Shown here in pieces: positions 1-9,917 of a stretch of DNA of 64,000 nt. The first letter of the stretch is position 1; every line of letters starts with the position of its first letter. Below the pieces are notes generated by a model, which saw only the letters and a program-made list of their open reading frames with translations, was not told the DNA's origin and made no database searches. Both the position numbers and the translations under genes were made by a program. Origin of the DNA: Chloroflexota bacterium. Lineage in GTDB: Bacteria; Chloroflexota; UBA11872. The DNA lies in assembly GCA_022824495.1 (NCBI GenBank), contig JAJDZU010000012.1, positions 1 through 64,000 of the forward strand. Direction: 5' to 3'.

Positions 1-578
1 GCCGCTGATAGACGGCTGGGGTTCTGCATCTGGGCTGGGATTCGAGGGGCGTGTCGACAAGAAGACCGCTCACCCCCGGACCGAGTCCGGGCCAGGCTCC
101 GACTTTCTCCCACGTGGAGAGGGAGGGAGAGCGGCCGCGGCTTCGAGGACGCCGGGGGGGTACGAGAGCCTCAGGAAGAGAAGGACGGGTGTTTCGGCGC
201 GGGTTGCTGGTGATGTTGCGAGGTTGCTGGGGCTGGCAGCCACCCTCACCCCGACCCTCTCCCTCAAGGGAGAGGGAGGAGGAGGCGCTCGGCCGCTGAT
301 AGACGGCTGGGGTTCTGCATCTGGGCTGGGATTCGAGGGGCGTGTCGACAAGAAGACCGCTCACCCCCGGACCGAGTCCGGGCCAGGCTCCGACTTTCTC
401 CCACGTGGAGCGGGAGGAAGAGCGGGCGAGGCTTCGAGGACGCCGGGGGTTTACACGAGCCTCAGGAGAAGGAGGGCGGGCGTTTCGGCGCGGGTTGCTG
501 GTGACGTTGCCAGGTTGCTGGGGCCGGCAGCCACCCTCACCCCGACCCTCTCCCTCAAGGGAGAGGGAGGAGGAGGCG
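1..578. repeat. two tandem copies of a ~290-bp intergenic repeat
   Basis: The block at 1-291 is repeated almost base for base at 292-578, with a few substitutions and short indels. Each unit opens with GCCGCTGATAGACGGCTGGG and closes with a perfect hairpin: CCCTCTCCCT, a 2-nt loop and AGGGAGAGGG, at 255-276 and again at 546-567. The first copy may continue upstream of the window. Reading frames cross the block on both strands, but they only reflect the repeat and have no protein-like sequence. The block lies directly upstream of gyrA, so it may carry its promoter or the terminator of the preceding gene; no clear -10/-35 can be picked. Confidence 0.85.
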
Positions 579-598
579 GCTTCGTGCGGGGGAGGTGG

Positions 599-715
599 TT
601 GCGCGGAGGACCCCTCACGCTAGCCCTCTCGCGCAGGAGAGATCGCTGCCTAACCGGCGGTGGTTGCCCGGAAGACCCTCACCCCAACCCTCTCCCACAG
701 GGAGAGGGAGAAGAG
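599..715. repeat. two further hairpin elements of the GGAAGACCCTCACCCC family
   Basis: A degenerate copy at 599-645 is followed by a clean copy at 658-712, which begins GGTTGCCCGGAAGACCC and contains the hairpin CCCTCTCCC / GGGAGAGGG at 688-708 around ACA. The same element recurs near 6.95, 50.7 and 51.4 kb. It ends about 40 bp before the gyrA start, so its hairpin could lie in the gyrA leader. Confidence 0.8.
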
Positions 716-750
716 CAGCCAGACAGATTTGACGAGGGGAGTGGGGGGGC

Positions 751-3213
751 GTGACGGAGGAGTTTGTGGCGGACGACGGGATTCGGTCGGTCGACATCGT
801 CGACGAGATGGAGACCTCGTATATCGACTATGCGATGAGCACGATCGTCGCGCGGGCGATTCCGGACGTGCGCGACGGGCTGAAGCCGGTGCACCGGCGG
901 CTGCTGTACTCGATGGAGGAGATTTCGGCCACGCCGAACGCGGCGTACCGCAAGGCAGCGCGGGTGGTGGGCGACACGATGGGGAAGTATCACCCGCACG
1001 GCGACCAGGCGCTGTATGACGCGCTGGTGCGGATGGCGCAGCCGTTCTCGATCCGGTATCCGCTGGTGGACGGGCAGGGCAATTTCGGGTCGGTGGACGG
1101 AGATCCGGCGGCGGCGATGCGATATACGGAATCGCGCCTGACGCCGATTGCCGCGGCGATGCTGGATGACCTGGACCGGGACACGGTGGATTTCGTCGAC
1201 AACTTCGACGGGACGGCCGAAATGCCGGAGGTGCTGCCGTCGGTGGTGCCGAACCTGCTGATCAACGGGTCGACGGGAATCGCGGTGGGGATGGCGACGA
1301 GTATTCCGCCGCACAACCTGCGCGAGGTGGGGCGGGCGATCGAGCATTACATCGAGAACCCGGAGGCGACGTCGCGGGACCTGATGCGGTTTGTAAAGGG
1401 CCCCGATTTTCCGACCGGCGGGATCATCGTGGGCGCAGAGGGGATTGAGCAGGCGTATACGCAGGGCCGCGGGCGGATCAGCGTGCGGGCGGTGGTGAAC
1501 GTGGAAGAGGTGCGCGGGACGACGATGGCGCTGGTGGTTTCGGAGATTCCGTACCTGGTGAACAAGTCCAGGCTGGTGGAGAAGATCGCCGCGCTGGTGC
1601 GGGACAAGGTGGTTGCGGGCGTGCGCGATATCCGGGACGAGTCGGACCGGCATGGCATGCGGGTGGTGGTTGAATTGCGCGGGGACGCGCGGCCGGCGGC
1701 GGTGCTGAACCAGCTGTACAAGCACACGCAACTGCAGGCGACCTTCAGCATCAACAACCTGGCGCTGGTGGACGAGCAGCCGGAGCAGTTGCCGCTGCGG
1801 CGGTTCGTCGAACTCTTTGTGAAGCACCGGCAGAACGTGGTGCGGCGGCGGACCGAGTTCGACCTGAAGAAGGCGCAGGCGCGCGAGCACTTGCTGGAAG
1901 GCTATGTGATCGCGCTGGACGACATCGACAAGGTGATCGCGATCATTCGGGGGGCGGACGACACGGAGATGGCTCGCAACGGCCTGATGCAGGCGTTTGG
2001 GCTTACGGAAATCCAGGCGAACGCGATCCTGGACATGCAGCTGCGGCGGCTGGTGCGGTTGGAGCGCGAGCAGATCCTGGCTGAGTTGGAGGAAGTGCGG
2101 GCGACGATCCGGGATCTGCAGGACATCCTGGCGGACGAGTCGCGGGTGCTGGCGATCATTCGCGAAGAGACGCAGGCGGTGGTGAAGCGCTTCGGCGACG
2201 AGCGTAAGACGGAGATCCAGCGCGAGGCGTCGGGCGAGTTCAACGAGGAAGACCTGGTGGCGGATCAGGACTGCCTGATCACCATGTCGTCGCGCGGGTA
2301 CGTGAAGCGGGTGCCGGCGAATACGTACCGGCGGCAGGGTCGGGGCGGCAAGGGCATTCGCGGGTTCCGCAGCAAGACGGGCGGGGTGGTGGAGCACTTC
2401 CTGGTGGCGAACACGCACGACCACCTGCTGTTCTTCACGAACCGGGGGAAGGTGTACCGGCTGCGGGCGTACGAATTGCCGGAACAGGGACGCGACGCGC
2501 AAGGGCACAACCTGATCAACCTGCTGGCGATCGAGCAGGGCGAGCGGGCGACGGCGGTGCTGGCGATTCCGAATTTCGAGGCGGGCGACTACCTGGTGTT
2601 CGGGACGCGGAAGGGCGAAGTGAAGCGGAGCGCGCTGACGCAGTTCGTGTCGATCCGGACGAACGGGTTGCTGGCGATGGACCTGGACGAGGACGACGAA
2701 CTGGTGTGGGTGCGGCTGGCGACAGACGAGACGCACGCGATGTTCTTTACGCGGAACGGGACTTCGATCCGGTTTGCGCTGGATTCGATACGAGCCAGCG
2801 GCCGGACCAGCGGAGGCGTGCGCGCTATCAGGCTGGCAGAAGGCGACGAAGTGGCGGCGATGGACCTGACGAAGGACGACGGGTTCGTGCTGCTGGTGAC
2901 CTCGAACGGCTACGGCAAGAAGGTGGAGGTGAGCGAGTTCCGACCGCAGGGTCGGGGCGGGCAGGGGCTCAAGTCAATCATCCTGAGCGAGAAGACGGGT
3001 GAGGTGGCCGACTCACGCACATTGCTCGCCGAGAACGAGGAGATTGCGCTGGTGTCGTCGGACGGACAGGTGATGCGCTGCGGCCTTGGGAATGTGCGTC
3101 CGATCAAGCGGGCGGCGGCCGGGGTGATCATCATGCGAATGGACGAGGGCGTGGATCTGCTGCGGGTGGCGCGGCTGGCGGACGGGCGGGACGGGGAGAA
3201 CGGCGGCGGGTAG
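751..3213 (+). CDS. gyrA: DNA gyrase subunit A
   Basis: This is the breakage-reunion subunit of type II topoisomerase, which acts with GyrB to introduce negative supercoils. The 820-aa length is normal. The N-terminal domain has the HPHGD segment (81-85) and the catalytic tyrosine in MRYTES at residue 125. The C-terminal half has six beta-pinwheel blades. A GyrA-box-like QGRGGKG near residue 530 separates it from ParC. Translation starts at GTG 751, just after the hairpin repeats; no ATG lies nearer to the conserved N-terminus. The residue matching E. coli Ser83 is Gln86, while Asp87 is kept as Asp90. gyrB is not in the window. A Nudix frame follows and appears to overlap its end. Confidence 0.97.
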   Translation: MTEEFVADDGIRSVDIVDEMETSYIDYAMSTIVARAIPDVRDGLKPVHRRLLYSMEEISATPNAAYRKAARVVGDTMGKYHPHGDQALYDALVRMAQPFSIRYPLVDGQGNFGSVDGDPAAAMRYTESRLTPIAAAMLDDLDRDTVDFVDNFDGTAEMPEVLPSVVPNLLINGSTGIAVGMATSIPPHNLREVGRAIEHYIENPEATSRDLMRFVKGPDFPTGGIIVGAEGIEQAYTQGRGRISVRAVVNVEEVRGTTMALVVSEIPYLVNKSRLVEKIAALVRDKVVAGVRDIRDESDRHGMRVVVELRGDARPAAVLNQLYKHTQLQATFSINNLALVDEQPEQLPLRRFVELFVKHRQNVVRRRTEFDLKKAQAREHLLEGYVIALDDIDKVIAIIRGADDTEMARNGLMQAFGLTEIQANAILDMQLRRLVRLEREQILAELEEVRATIRDLQDILADESRVLAIIREETQAVVKRFGDERKTEIQREASGEFNEEDLVADQDCLITMSSRGYVKRVPANTYRRQGRGGKGIRGFRSKTGGVVEHFLVANTHDHLLFFTNRGKVYRLRAYELPEQGRDAQGHNLINLLAIEQGERATAVLAIPNFEAGDYLVFGTRKGEVKRSALTQFVSIRTNGLLAMDLDEDDELVWVRLATDETHAMFFTRNGTSIRFALDSIRASGRTSGGVRAIRLAEGDEVAAMDLTKDDGFVLLVTSNGYGKKVEVSEFRPQGRGGQGLKSIILSEKTGEVADSRTLLAENEEIALVSSDGQVMRCGLGNVRPIKRAAAGVIIMRMDEGVDLLRVARLADGRDGENGGG

Positions 3214-3319
3214 CGAGGCTGGGCGGTTCCCGGAGCTGTTTGCGCCGGGGGACTGGGGATTCGCTTCGGCGACGTTTCGACGGATCGACAAGGCGCCCTC
3301 GGACGAGGCGGTCGCCAAC

Positions 3320-3733
3320 GTGAACGTCGTGCCCTTTACGTCAGCGGGTTGGGTGGTGCTGGCGATAGCGGATGGGCGGTTGGACATCCCCGGAGGCACG
3401 CGGGAGCCGGGGGAGTCGATGGAGGCGACGCTGCGGCGGGAGTTGCTGGAAGAGGCGGGGGCGACGCTGAAGAGCTTCAAGCCGTTTGGGGTGTGGGATT
3501 GCGTTTCGACGGCGGAGGCGCCCTACAGGCCGCATTTGCCGCATCCGAGGTTTCAACGGCTGGTAGGGGTGGGGCAGGTGGAATTGGTGAGCGAGCCGAC
3601 GATTGGGAATGGCGAGGATGTGGTTGAGGTGCTGACGGTGTCGTTGGCGGAGGCGCAGGGGCGGTTTTGCGAGGTTGGGCGGGTGGATCTGGCGGATCTG
3701 TATGGGTTGGCGGCGGAGGTGGCGGGGCGGTAG
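3320..3733 (+). CDS. Nudix hydrolase
   Basis: A complete Nudix box is present (GTREPGE followed by REL-LEEAG, residues 26-47), so the product should hydrolyse a nucleoside-diphosphate-linked substrate using Mg2+; the substrate cannot be read. The first usable start is GTG 3320, but the same frame stays open and protein-like back to about 3218 (a GDWGFASATF-like segment), into the gyrA stop region, without ATG, GTG or TTG. The true start may therefore be a rarer codon such as CTG 3236, or the gene may have lost its start. It probably forms a transcription unit with gyrA. Confidence 0.8.
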   Translation: MNVVPFTSAGWVVLAIADGRLDIPGGTREPGESMEATLRRELLEEAGATLKSFKPFGVWDCVSTAEAPYRPHLPHPRFQRLVGVGQVELVSEPTIGNGEDVVEVLTVSLAEAQGRFCEVGRVDLADLYGLAAEVAGR

Positions 3734-3917
3734 AAGGGTCCGAGGGTGAGGGAACGATTAGGGGTTGGGTGGCGTAGTTATTTGCGTGGCGCTAGCTGGA
3801 GCGACTCCGATTGAGTCGATACGAACTCGCGGCGGCGCCGTTAGTCTTGAAGGGGAAGGGTCCGAGGGCAGCGCCCGGGGGCCGCTTCCCGAACGCCAAC
3901 GTCAATAGGAGCGCGTG

Positions 3918-5624
3918 ATGCCGACGGGATTCCGAGTGTTTGTGGCGGCTTTGATGGTTGGCGTGCTGGGTTTGGCGGCGTGTGGCGAGTTTCCGTTTGG
4001 CGGGGAGAGCGAGGAGCGGTCGATGGCCGCGCCCGCGATGGCAATGGCCCCGGAGGGGCCGGCGGCGATGGCTGTGCCGGAGAGCGATCGCATGTCGCGC
4101 GAAACGGCCACGGCGATGGGGATGGCGGCGGAGCGGGCGGTGGTTCGGGTTGCCGAGGCTCCGGCCGCGGCGGCGCCGACCGTGGGCAAGGTGCAGGTCG
4201 AGTCGGAGAGCCAGGAGTCCAGTGTTCAGGCATCGGCGACTGTGCGACGGGTGATTCGCGACGCAACGATCGGGATCGTGGTGGGGGACATCGCGGAGGC
4301 GGTGCGGCGGTTGCAGGCACTGGTTGACGGGATTCCCGGGGCGTTTGTGGCGTCGGCGGATGTTCGGGATGACGATCCGCGGTCGATCAGCACTGTGACA
4401 TTGCGGGCGCCGGTGGAGCGGTTTGACGAGGTTCGAGGACTGGTGCGCGAGCAGGGCAGCGAGTTGGTGTTCGAGGACGTGGGTGGTCGCGACGTGACGG
4501 CGGAGTTCACGGACCTGGAGGCGCGGCTGCGGACGGCAGAGGCGACGGAGCGGCAACTGCTGGACATCCTGGCAACGGCCCAGACGGTGAGCGACACGCT
4601 GGAGGTGCAGCGGGAGTTGCTGGAGGTGCGGTCGCGGATCGAGGTGCTGCAGGGGCAGTTGAACCTGCTGGCGAATCAGACGGACCTGGCGACGATCACG
4701 GTGCGCCTGCACCCGGCGCCGGACCTGCGGATCGAGCGGCTGTCGCCCGAGGGGTACGTGATGCACGGCAGCACGGAGATGCCGATCACGATCGCCAATC
4801 ACGGCACGGTGGACCTGCGCGACGTGGTGGTGCGGGACCAGTTGGCGCCGGGGATGGTGTTTGAGTGGGCGTCGTCGCCGGGGGTGTACGAGGCGGCGAC
4901 GCATAGCGTGGTCTGGGAGATCGACCGGGTGGGCGCGAACACCTCGCAGGACGTGTGGTCGCGGGTGCGGCTGGAGGGCGACGGGTCGCCGATGCAGGTG
5001 ACGGCGACGATTTCGGCCAGCGGAGTCGTGCGCGAACCGGATGAGGACCGGGCGGAGGCGACGCTGCCGTTCTTCGTGGACCTGAGCGTGTTCAAGGAGG
5101 GCGAGGCGTCGGCGCCGGTGGGGCGGGACGTGAGCTACTACATCAACTTCCACAATCGCGGGAACGGGGACGCGCGGGAGGTTCGGCTGACGGAGCGTCT
5201 GCCGGAGGGCATGACGTTCGTGCGCGCGGAGGGCGGCGGACGCTACGACGAGGGCTCGCGGACGGTGGTGTGGGAGTTTCCGCGCATGGCGCCGGACTCG
5301 GGGCAGGGCGTGTTCTACGAGGCGCGGGTGGAGCGAAGCGAGGGGCGGTTCCAGACCGAGACCGCTATCGAGTTCGCGGGTGAGGATCGGGCCGAGGTGG
5401 ACAACCGGGTGGTGACGTTCCTGACGGCGCTGCCGGAAGACGTGGCGGACCGGGAGGTCTTTGGTCCGGGGTCGACGGCGCGAGACGCGGTGGGCCTGCT
5501 GCTGGACGTGCTGCGGTTCCTGGCGAATGCGGCGATCGTGGTGGTGATCGTGGCGGGGCCGTTTGCGGTGGTTGGCGGGTCGATCTGGTGGGGAATCAGG
5601 ACGATCAAGCGCCGCCGGGGGTGA
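3918..5624 (+). CDS. DUF4349 lipoprotein with DUF11 repeats and C-terminal membrane anchor
   Basis: The N-terminus is a lipoprotein signal (hydrophobic stretch ending LGLAACG, so Cys becomes the lipidated residue). A low-complexity Ala/Met segment follows, then a DUF4349 domain (about residues 110-270) with the typical coiled-coil stretch ending in a TITVRL strand, then two DUF11-like beta repeats (about 275-510), and a C-terminal transmembrane helix with a basic tail (about 530-565). It is probably an exported, membrane-anchored surface protein; its role is unknown. ATG 3918 is preferred over GTG 3915 because AGGAG lies at 3907-3911 upstream. The next frame is a partial copy of this gene. 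Confidence 0.85.
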   Translation: MPTGFRVFVAALMVGVLGLAACGEFPFGGESEERSMAAPAMAMAPEGPAAMAVPESDRMSRETATAMGMAAERAVVRVAEAPAAAAPTVGKVQVESESQESSVQASATVRRVIRDATIGIVVGDIAEAVRRLQALVDGIPGAFVASADVRDDDPRSISTVTLRAPVERFDEVRGLVREQGSELVFEDVGGRDVTAEFTDLEARLRTAEATERQLLDILATAQTVSDTLEVQRELLEVRSRIEVLQGQLNLLANQTDLATITVRLHPAPDLRIERLSPEGYVMHGSTEMPITIANHGTVDLRDVVVRDQLAPGMVFEWASSPGVYEAATHSVVWEIDRVGANTSQDVWSRVRLEGDGSPMQVTATISASGVVREPDEDRAEATLPFFVDLSVFKEGEASAPVGRDVSYYINFHNRGNGDAREVRLTERLPEGMTFVRAEGGGRYDEGSRTVVWEFPRMAPDSGQGVFYEARVERSEGRFQTETAIEFAGEDRAEVDNRVVTFLTALPEDVADREVFGPGSTARDAVGLLLDVLRFLANAAIVVVIVAGPFAVVGGSIWWGIRTIKRRRG

Positions 5625-6768
5625 GCAGGGCGCCGACGCGCAGGCTACCGAGCAGCAGCTGCTGGAGATCATGGCGACGTCCAGGACCGTGAAAGACACA
5701 CTGGACGTGCAGCGCGAAGTTGCCCAGGTGCGTGAACAGATCGAGACGTTCCAGGGACAGCTCAACGTGCTGGCGGACCAGGCGGCGCTGTCAACCGTCA
5801 CGGTCAATCTGCATCCGATACCGGACCTTCGAGTGGAACGGCGGGCGCCCGACCAGTACTCCATGCACGACTCGGTCGAGTTTCCGATCAGCGTGATCAA
5901 TGACGGGACGGTGGAACTCCGGAACGTGACCGTGCGCGATCAGCTTGACCCTGGTCTTGTGTTCCAGAACGCGACGAAGCCGGGGCAGTACGACCAGTCC
6001 ACGCATAGCGTGGTCTGGACGATCGACCGAATGGCGCCGGGTCAGTCGCTGGAACTTCGCACGCGCGTTCGCCTTGAGGGTGACGGCCAGGCGATGCGAC
6101 TGAGCGCCGAGGCGAGCACGGACAGCGATGTTCGCAACGCGGAACAGGACCAGGCCGGCGTCACCTTGCCGTTCTTCGTGGACCTGAGTCTCCAGCAGGA
6201 CCCAGACCTTGAGATTGAGATCGATCAAGAGTTGACGATGGTGCTGAATTACTCGAATCGAGGTAACGGGGACGCACGCGACGTACGCCTGGTCGAGCGG
6301 CTTCCCGCCGGCATGACGTTCATGCGCGCGAATCGGGGCGGGCGACTTGACGCCGACCGGAACGAGATCGTCTGGGAGTTTCCCGAGCTCTCGCCCGGCG
6401 CCAGCGGCAGCGTGAGTTACGTGGTCCGGCTGGATGCCGATACCGGACGACAATGGCTCGCAACGTCCATCGAGTCCACGGAGAGCGACCGTGCGCGCGT
6501 GGACAACCGACGCGTGACGTTTATCACCGCGATTCCCAAGGGCGAAGACGGAGAGTTCGTCGCGAGTGAGAGCGACGACTGGGATCCCGGTGAGACGGTT
6601 GACAATTCGGTTGAGGTCTTGACGCGGGTTGGGCAGTGGACGGCCAACGCGGCCATTGTCATAGGGATCATCGTTGCCCCAATCACGGCCGTTCTCGGCG
6701 CGGTGGGGCTTGGCGCGCTGGGCGTGCACCGCACAGTGATCCGGCGAATCAGGCGGCGTATGCCGTAG
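5563..6768 (+). CDS. 5'-truncated tandem paralogue of the DUF4349/DUF11 protein
   Basis: From about 5637 this frame aligns with the second half of the preceding lipoprotein: the ATE-QLLEI-AT...DTL-VQRE helix, the TVTVNLHP strand, both DUF11 repeats and the C-terminal transmembrane segment. The signal peptide, lipobox and first half of DUF4349 are missing, and the homology begins 13 bp after the stop of the upstream copy. The only in-frame start is GTG 5563, inside the upstream gene, and the residues it adds match nothing. The frame is otherwise intact, so the loss is recent or the product is made by reinitiation. Without a signal it is unlikely to be exported like its neighbour; it may be a pseudogene. 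Confidence 0.7.
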   Translation: MRWLAGRSGGESGRSSAAGGEQGADAQATEQQLLEIMATSRTVKDTLDVQREVAQVREQIETFQGQLNVLADQAALSTVTVNLHPIPDLRVERRAPDQYSMHDSVEFPISVINDGTVELRNVTVRDQLDPGLVFQNATKPGQYDQSTHSVVWTIDRMAPGQSLELRTRVRLEGDGQAMRLSAEASTDSDVRNAEQDQAGVTLPFFVDLSLQQDPDLEIEIDQELTMVLNYSNRGNGDARDVRLVERLPAGMTFMRANRGGRLDADRNEIVWEFPELSPGASGSVSYVVRLDADTGRQWLATSIESTESDRARVDNRRVTFITAIPKGEDGEFVASESDDWDPGETVDNSVEVLTRVGQWTANAAIVIGIIVAPITAVLGAVGLGALGVHRTVIRRIRRRMP

Positions 6769-6825
6769 GTCGGCGGTGACGGTTCCTTCCGGCCCTGGCT
6801 CTCCTGAGGCCTGTGCGAAATCCAG

Positions 6826-6994
6826 GGTTGGTTGCGCGGAAGAGCCCTCACCGATTTCGGCCGAAGACGCCCGAATCTGCCTCTCCCCTCGGAGAGGGTG
6901 AAGAACCGCGGCCTCCAACTGTCTTTGTCGCTGGTGCGGTGGTTGCGCGGAAGACCCTCACCCCGACCCTCTCCCACGGGGAGAGGGAGGAAGA
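6826..6994. repeat. hairpin repeat pair between convergent genes
   Basis: A degenerate copy (GGTTGCGCGGAAGAGCCCTC, near 6831) and a full copy at 6940-6990, with hairpin CCCTCTCCC / GGGAGAGGG at 6967-6987, fill the gap between the truncated lipoprotein paralogue and the end of mnmG. As the flanking genes converge here, the hairpin may serve as a two-way terminator, but there is no T run. No gene is visible in 6769-7078. Confidence 0.75.
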
Positions 6995-7078
6995 CGGGCC
7001 CCGTCTATGAGGGCGCGGGGCGTTTTGCAAGGGTGTCTCGTTTCGGTGGACGGGCGAGGGACGGGGGATGTCCCGCGG

Positions 7079-9064
7079 CTAGGTTTGTTCGGCGTCAGCC
7101 TTTGCGGTGTGGCGCTTGAGGTAGACGAGGAGGCCGGCGATGTCGGAGGGGGTGACGCCTTCGAGGCGGGCGGCCTGGCCGACGGTGGCGGGGCGGAAGC
7201 GTTCGAGGCGGTGGCGGGCCTCGGTGCGGAGGGCGCGGAGGTCGAGGTAGGCCAGGTCGGGCGGAATCTCGTGGTCTTCCATGGCGGCGGCGCGGCGGAC
7301 CTGGGCTTCCTGCTGGCGGATGTAGCCGGCGTACTTGATCTCAAATTCGACGTGGGCGGCGGCCTCGGGCGGGGGCGGCGGATCGCCGGCGAGTTCAGCG
7401 ATGAGGTCGCAGGTCATGCCGGTGCGGGCGAGGAGTTCGAGGCCGCGGGTGGTCTGGCGGAGCGGGGCGAGTTCCAGTGCGCGTAGCCGCTGGTTAACGG
7501 TTGGCGAAGCTGGAACGCGAAGGTCTCGCAGCCAGGCGTGGGTGCGATCGGAGCGTGCCTGTTGGCGCCGGAGGCAGCTCAGGCGGCGGTCCGAGGCGAG
7601 GCCGATTTCGTGGCCGAGTTCAGTGAGGCGGCGGTCGGCGCTGTCGTGGCGGAGGAGCAGGCGGTACTCGGCGCGCGAGGTGTGGAGGCGGTAGGGCTCG
7701 GTGAGTTCACTGGTGACGAGGTCGTCGATCATGACGCCGATGTAGGCCTGGGCGCGGCCGAGCTCGACGGGTTCGCCACCGAGCGACCGGCGCGCGGCGT
7801 TGATGCCGGCCATGAGGCCCTGGGCGGCGGCTTCTTCATAGCCGGTGGTGCCGTTGACCTGGCCGGCCAGGAAGAGGCCGCGGGCGTTGCGGACTTCGAG
7901 GGATCGGCGAAGCTGGCGGGGGTGGACGAAGTCGTACTCAACGGCGTAGCCGGGGCGGAGCATTTCGGCCGATTCGAGGCCCGGAATCGTGCGAATCATG
8001 GCCAGTTGCACGTCGGCCGGGAGGCTGGTGTTGGCGCCCTGGACGTAGACCTCGTGCGTCTGGAACCCCTCGGGTTCCAGGAAAAGCGCGTGCGAGTCCT
8101 TGTGCGCGAAGCGGACGATCTTGTCCTCGATGGAGGGGCAGTAGCGCGGGCCGGAGGCGGTGATGGAACCGTTGTACATGGGCGCGCGGTGCAGGTTGTC
8201 GCGGATGAGGTCGTGGGTTTGCGGCGTGGTGTGGACCTGGTAGCAGGCCATCTGGGTGCGCCAGCCGGGGGGCGGGACGTGGGGGTAGACGGGGTCCGGG
8301 AGAGCTTCGTACCACTCGGAGCGGGGAGGCGGATCGAAGCTGAACCAGAGGGGTTGGTCGCTGCCGTGCTGCACGCGGGTCTGGGTGTAGTCGATGCTGG
8401 CGGCGGCAAGGCGGGGCGGGGTGCCGGTCTTGAGGCGGCCGAGTTCAAGGCCGGCCTGTCGCAGGTCTTCGGACAGGGCAGTCGCGGGCGGTTCGCCGCG
8501 GCGTCCGCCCGGGGAGTCGGTGTCGCCCAGGATGATCCGGCCCTGCAGGAACGTCCCGGTGGTGACTACGGTGGCGTGAGCGCGAATTTCCTGGCCCTGG
8601 GCGGTGCGGACGCCTCGCACGCGCCAGGCGGGGGCTCCACCCGACGGGTGGGGGTCCCAGATGAGGCCCTCGACGTGGGCCTCGAGCAGCGTCAGGTTGG
8701 CCTGCCCCTCCAACTCGCGCCGCATGAGCCGGCCGTAGGCGTGCTTGTCGCACTGGGCGCGGAGGGCTCGGACGGCCGGGCCCTTGCCGGTGTTGAGTTC
8801 GCGGATCTGGATCTGGGTGCGGTCGGTATTGCGGCCCATTTCGCCCCCGAGGGCGTCGACTTCGCGGACGAGGTTGCCCTTGGCGGGTCCGCCGATGGAG
8901 GGGTTGCAGGGCATCTGGGCGACGGTGCCGAGGCTGGTACTCAGCAGGGCGGTGCGGCGGCCCAGGCGCGCGGCGGCCAGGGCCGCCTCGCAACCCGCGT
9001 GGCCGGCACCCACGACCAGAATATCGAAGCTGGCGGCGGGAGCGTTGGGTCGTCGCAGACGCAT
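7079..9064 (-). CDS. mnmG: tRNA uridine-5-carboxymethylaminomethyl modification enzyme MnmG (GidA)
   Basis: This is the FAD- and NADH-dependent partner of MnmE, which modifies U34 of several tRNAs in the cytosol. The 661-aa product has the N-terminal dinucleotide-binding motif [12 protein letters not shown], the GidA signature [11 protein letters not shown] and the C-terminal helical domain. The chosen start is ATG 9064 (MRLRRPNAP...); a longer frame to 9271 adds residues that look non-coding. It is divergent from the four-gene cassette starting at 9189, so both promoters must lie within about 125 bp. Confidence 0.96.
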   Translation of the reverse strand: MRLRRPNAPAASFDILVVGAGHAGCEAALAAARLGRRTALLSTSLGTVAQMPCNPSIGGPAKGNLVREVDALGGEMGRNTDRTQIQIRELNTGKGPAVRALRAQCDKHAYGRLMRRELEGQANLTLLEAHVEGLIWDPHPSGGAPAWRVRGVRTAQGQEIRAHATVVTTGTFLQGRIILGDTDSPGGRRGEPPATALSEDLRQAGLELGRLKTGTPPRLAAASIDYTQTRVQHGSDQPLWFSFDPPPRSEWYEALPDPVYPHVPPPGWRTQMACYQVHTTPQTHDLIRDNLHRAPMYNGSITASGPRYCPSIEDKIVRFAHKDSHALFLEPEGFQTHEVYVQGANTSLPADVQLAMIRTIPGLESAEMLRPGYAVEYDFVHPRQLRRSLEVRNARGLFLAGQVNGTTGYEEAAAQGLMAGINAARRSLGGEPVELGRAQAYIGVMIDDLVTSELTEPYRLHTSRAEYRLLLRHDSADRRLTELGHEIGLASDRRLSCLRRQQARSDRTHAWLRDLRVPASPTVNQRLRALELAPLRQTTRGLELLARTGMTCDLIAELAGDPPPPPEAAAHVEFEIKYAGYIRQQEAQVRRAAAMEDHEIPPDLAYLDLRALRTEARHRLERFRPATVGQAARLEGVTPSDIAGLLVYLKRHTAKADAEQT

Positions 9065-9188
9065 GGCTTCATCTTCCCACGCGATGGTGTGGTTAGGTCC
9101 AGTTTCAGATTCGGCGGCGATATAAACTCGGATACTCGCGCTGCGGCTGTCGTGTCGCCTCGAAGCGCCGCTGGAGCCTTCCATCGCC

Positions 9189-9917
9189 GTGCAGGACTCT
9201 GATCCCAACGCCCAGTTCATCGACGCGTTCGTGGTTCCCACGGACACCGGCAGCGCGGTGCTGATCGACACTGACTTTCGGCGGCTCGATGCCGACGCGG
9301 GGCCGTTTCAGATTGCGCTGTATAGCCGACTGCCGCTCTCCATGGGCGAGTTGGCCGTTATTCGGGCTCGGGTGGAGGCCGATCTCTTTGCCCACGCGGT
9401 GCGCACGGCCGCGGAGGGAAGGCGATGGGTGCTGGCGCTCCTGACGGGGGTGATTGAACTCGGTGTGCTCGGGGTGCTGCTGGCGTTTCTATTTCTCAAC
9501 CGGGAGCCGGTGCACGCGGTCGTGGTCTGGGCGGCGCCGCTGGGATTCCTTCCGGGCCTGGCGTATGTCTGGCGCACGGTCGCGGGCCGTCAGGCCGGGG
9601 CGCGCGCCCGTTCGACGCTTGAACTTGGTGAGTTGCTGCCGAACACGGCCGTCGGACGTGACGGCGACTCGCTGGCACGGCTGCGCGATCTCTGGCGGAT
9701 TGCCGAACAGCCTGATGAGCCACGCGACCTGATGCGCCTGGAGCGAGTCGCTCGAGAGCGAGTGCAATGGCCGGCGGCCGCGCGTTTTTATCGCGAGCTG
9801 GCCAACGCGCCGAGTACGACGGCGCCGCGTGGTCGGCTGTCCTGGCCGCGGGCGTTGGCGCGGCTCCGACGAGAGCGGCCGCATCCCCTCACGCACCTTA
9901 CGGCGCGCTCGCGATGA
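9189..9917 (+). CDS. membrane protein of unknown function, cassette gene 1
   Basis: I do not recognise this family. The 242-aa product has a soluble N-terminal part of about 75 residues, two adjacent transmembrane helices (about 77-100 and 107-126), and a cytosolic Arg-rich C-terminal part. Translation starts at GTG 9189. The stop overlaps the next start in the sequence ATGA (9914-9917), which indicates translational coupling. It is the first of four tightly packed genes (9189-13055), all with membrane segments or hydrophobic stretches and without recognised enzymes. Confidence 0.7.
   Translation: MQDSDPNAQFIDAFVVPTDTGSAVLIDTDFRRLDADAGPFQIALYSRLPLSMGELAVIRARVEADLFAHAVRTAAEGRRWVLALLTGVIELGVLGVLLAFLFLNREPVHAVVVWAAPLGFLPGLAYVWRTVAGRQAGARARSTLELGELLPNTAVGRDGDSLARLRDLWRIAEQPDEPRDLMRLERVARERVQWPAAARFYRELANAPSTTAPRGRLSWPRALARLRRERPHPLTHLTARSR

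Noticed and set aside
1-578. CRISPR array
   Set aside because: Two copies of a ~290-bp unit without spacers of regular length; no cas genes in the window.
679-2736. Long minus-strand frame of 685 codons opposite gyrA
   Set aside because: It is a codon-shadow of the GC-rich gyrA, full of His/Arg/Pro and without domains. The same applies to the long frame at 3792-5900 (minus), 7538-9202 (plus) and 58785-60212 (minus).
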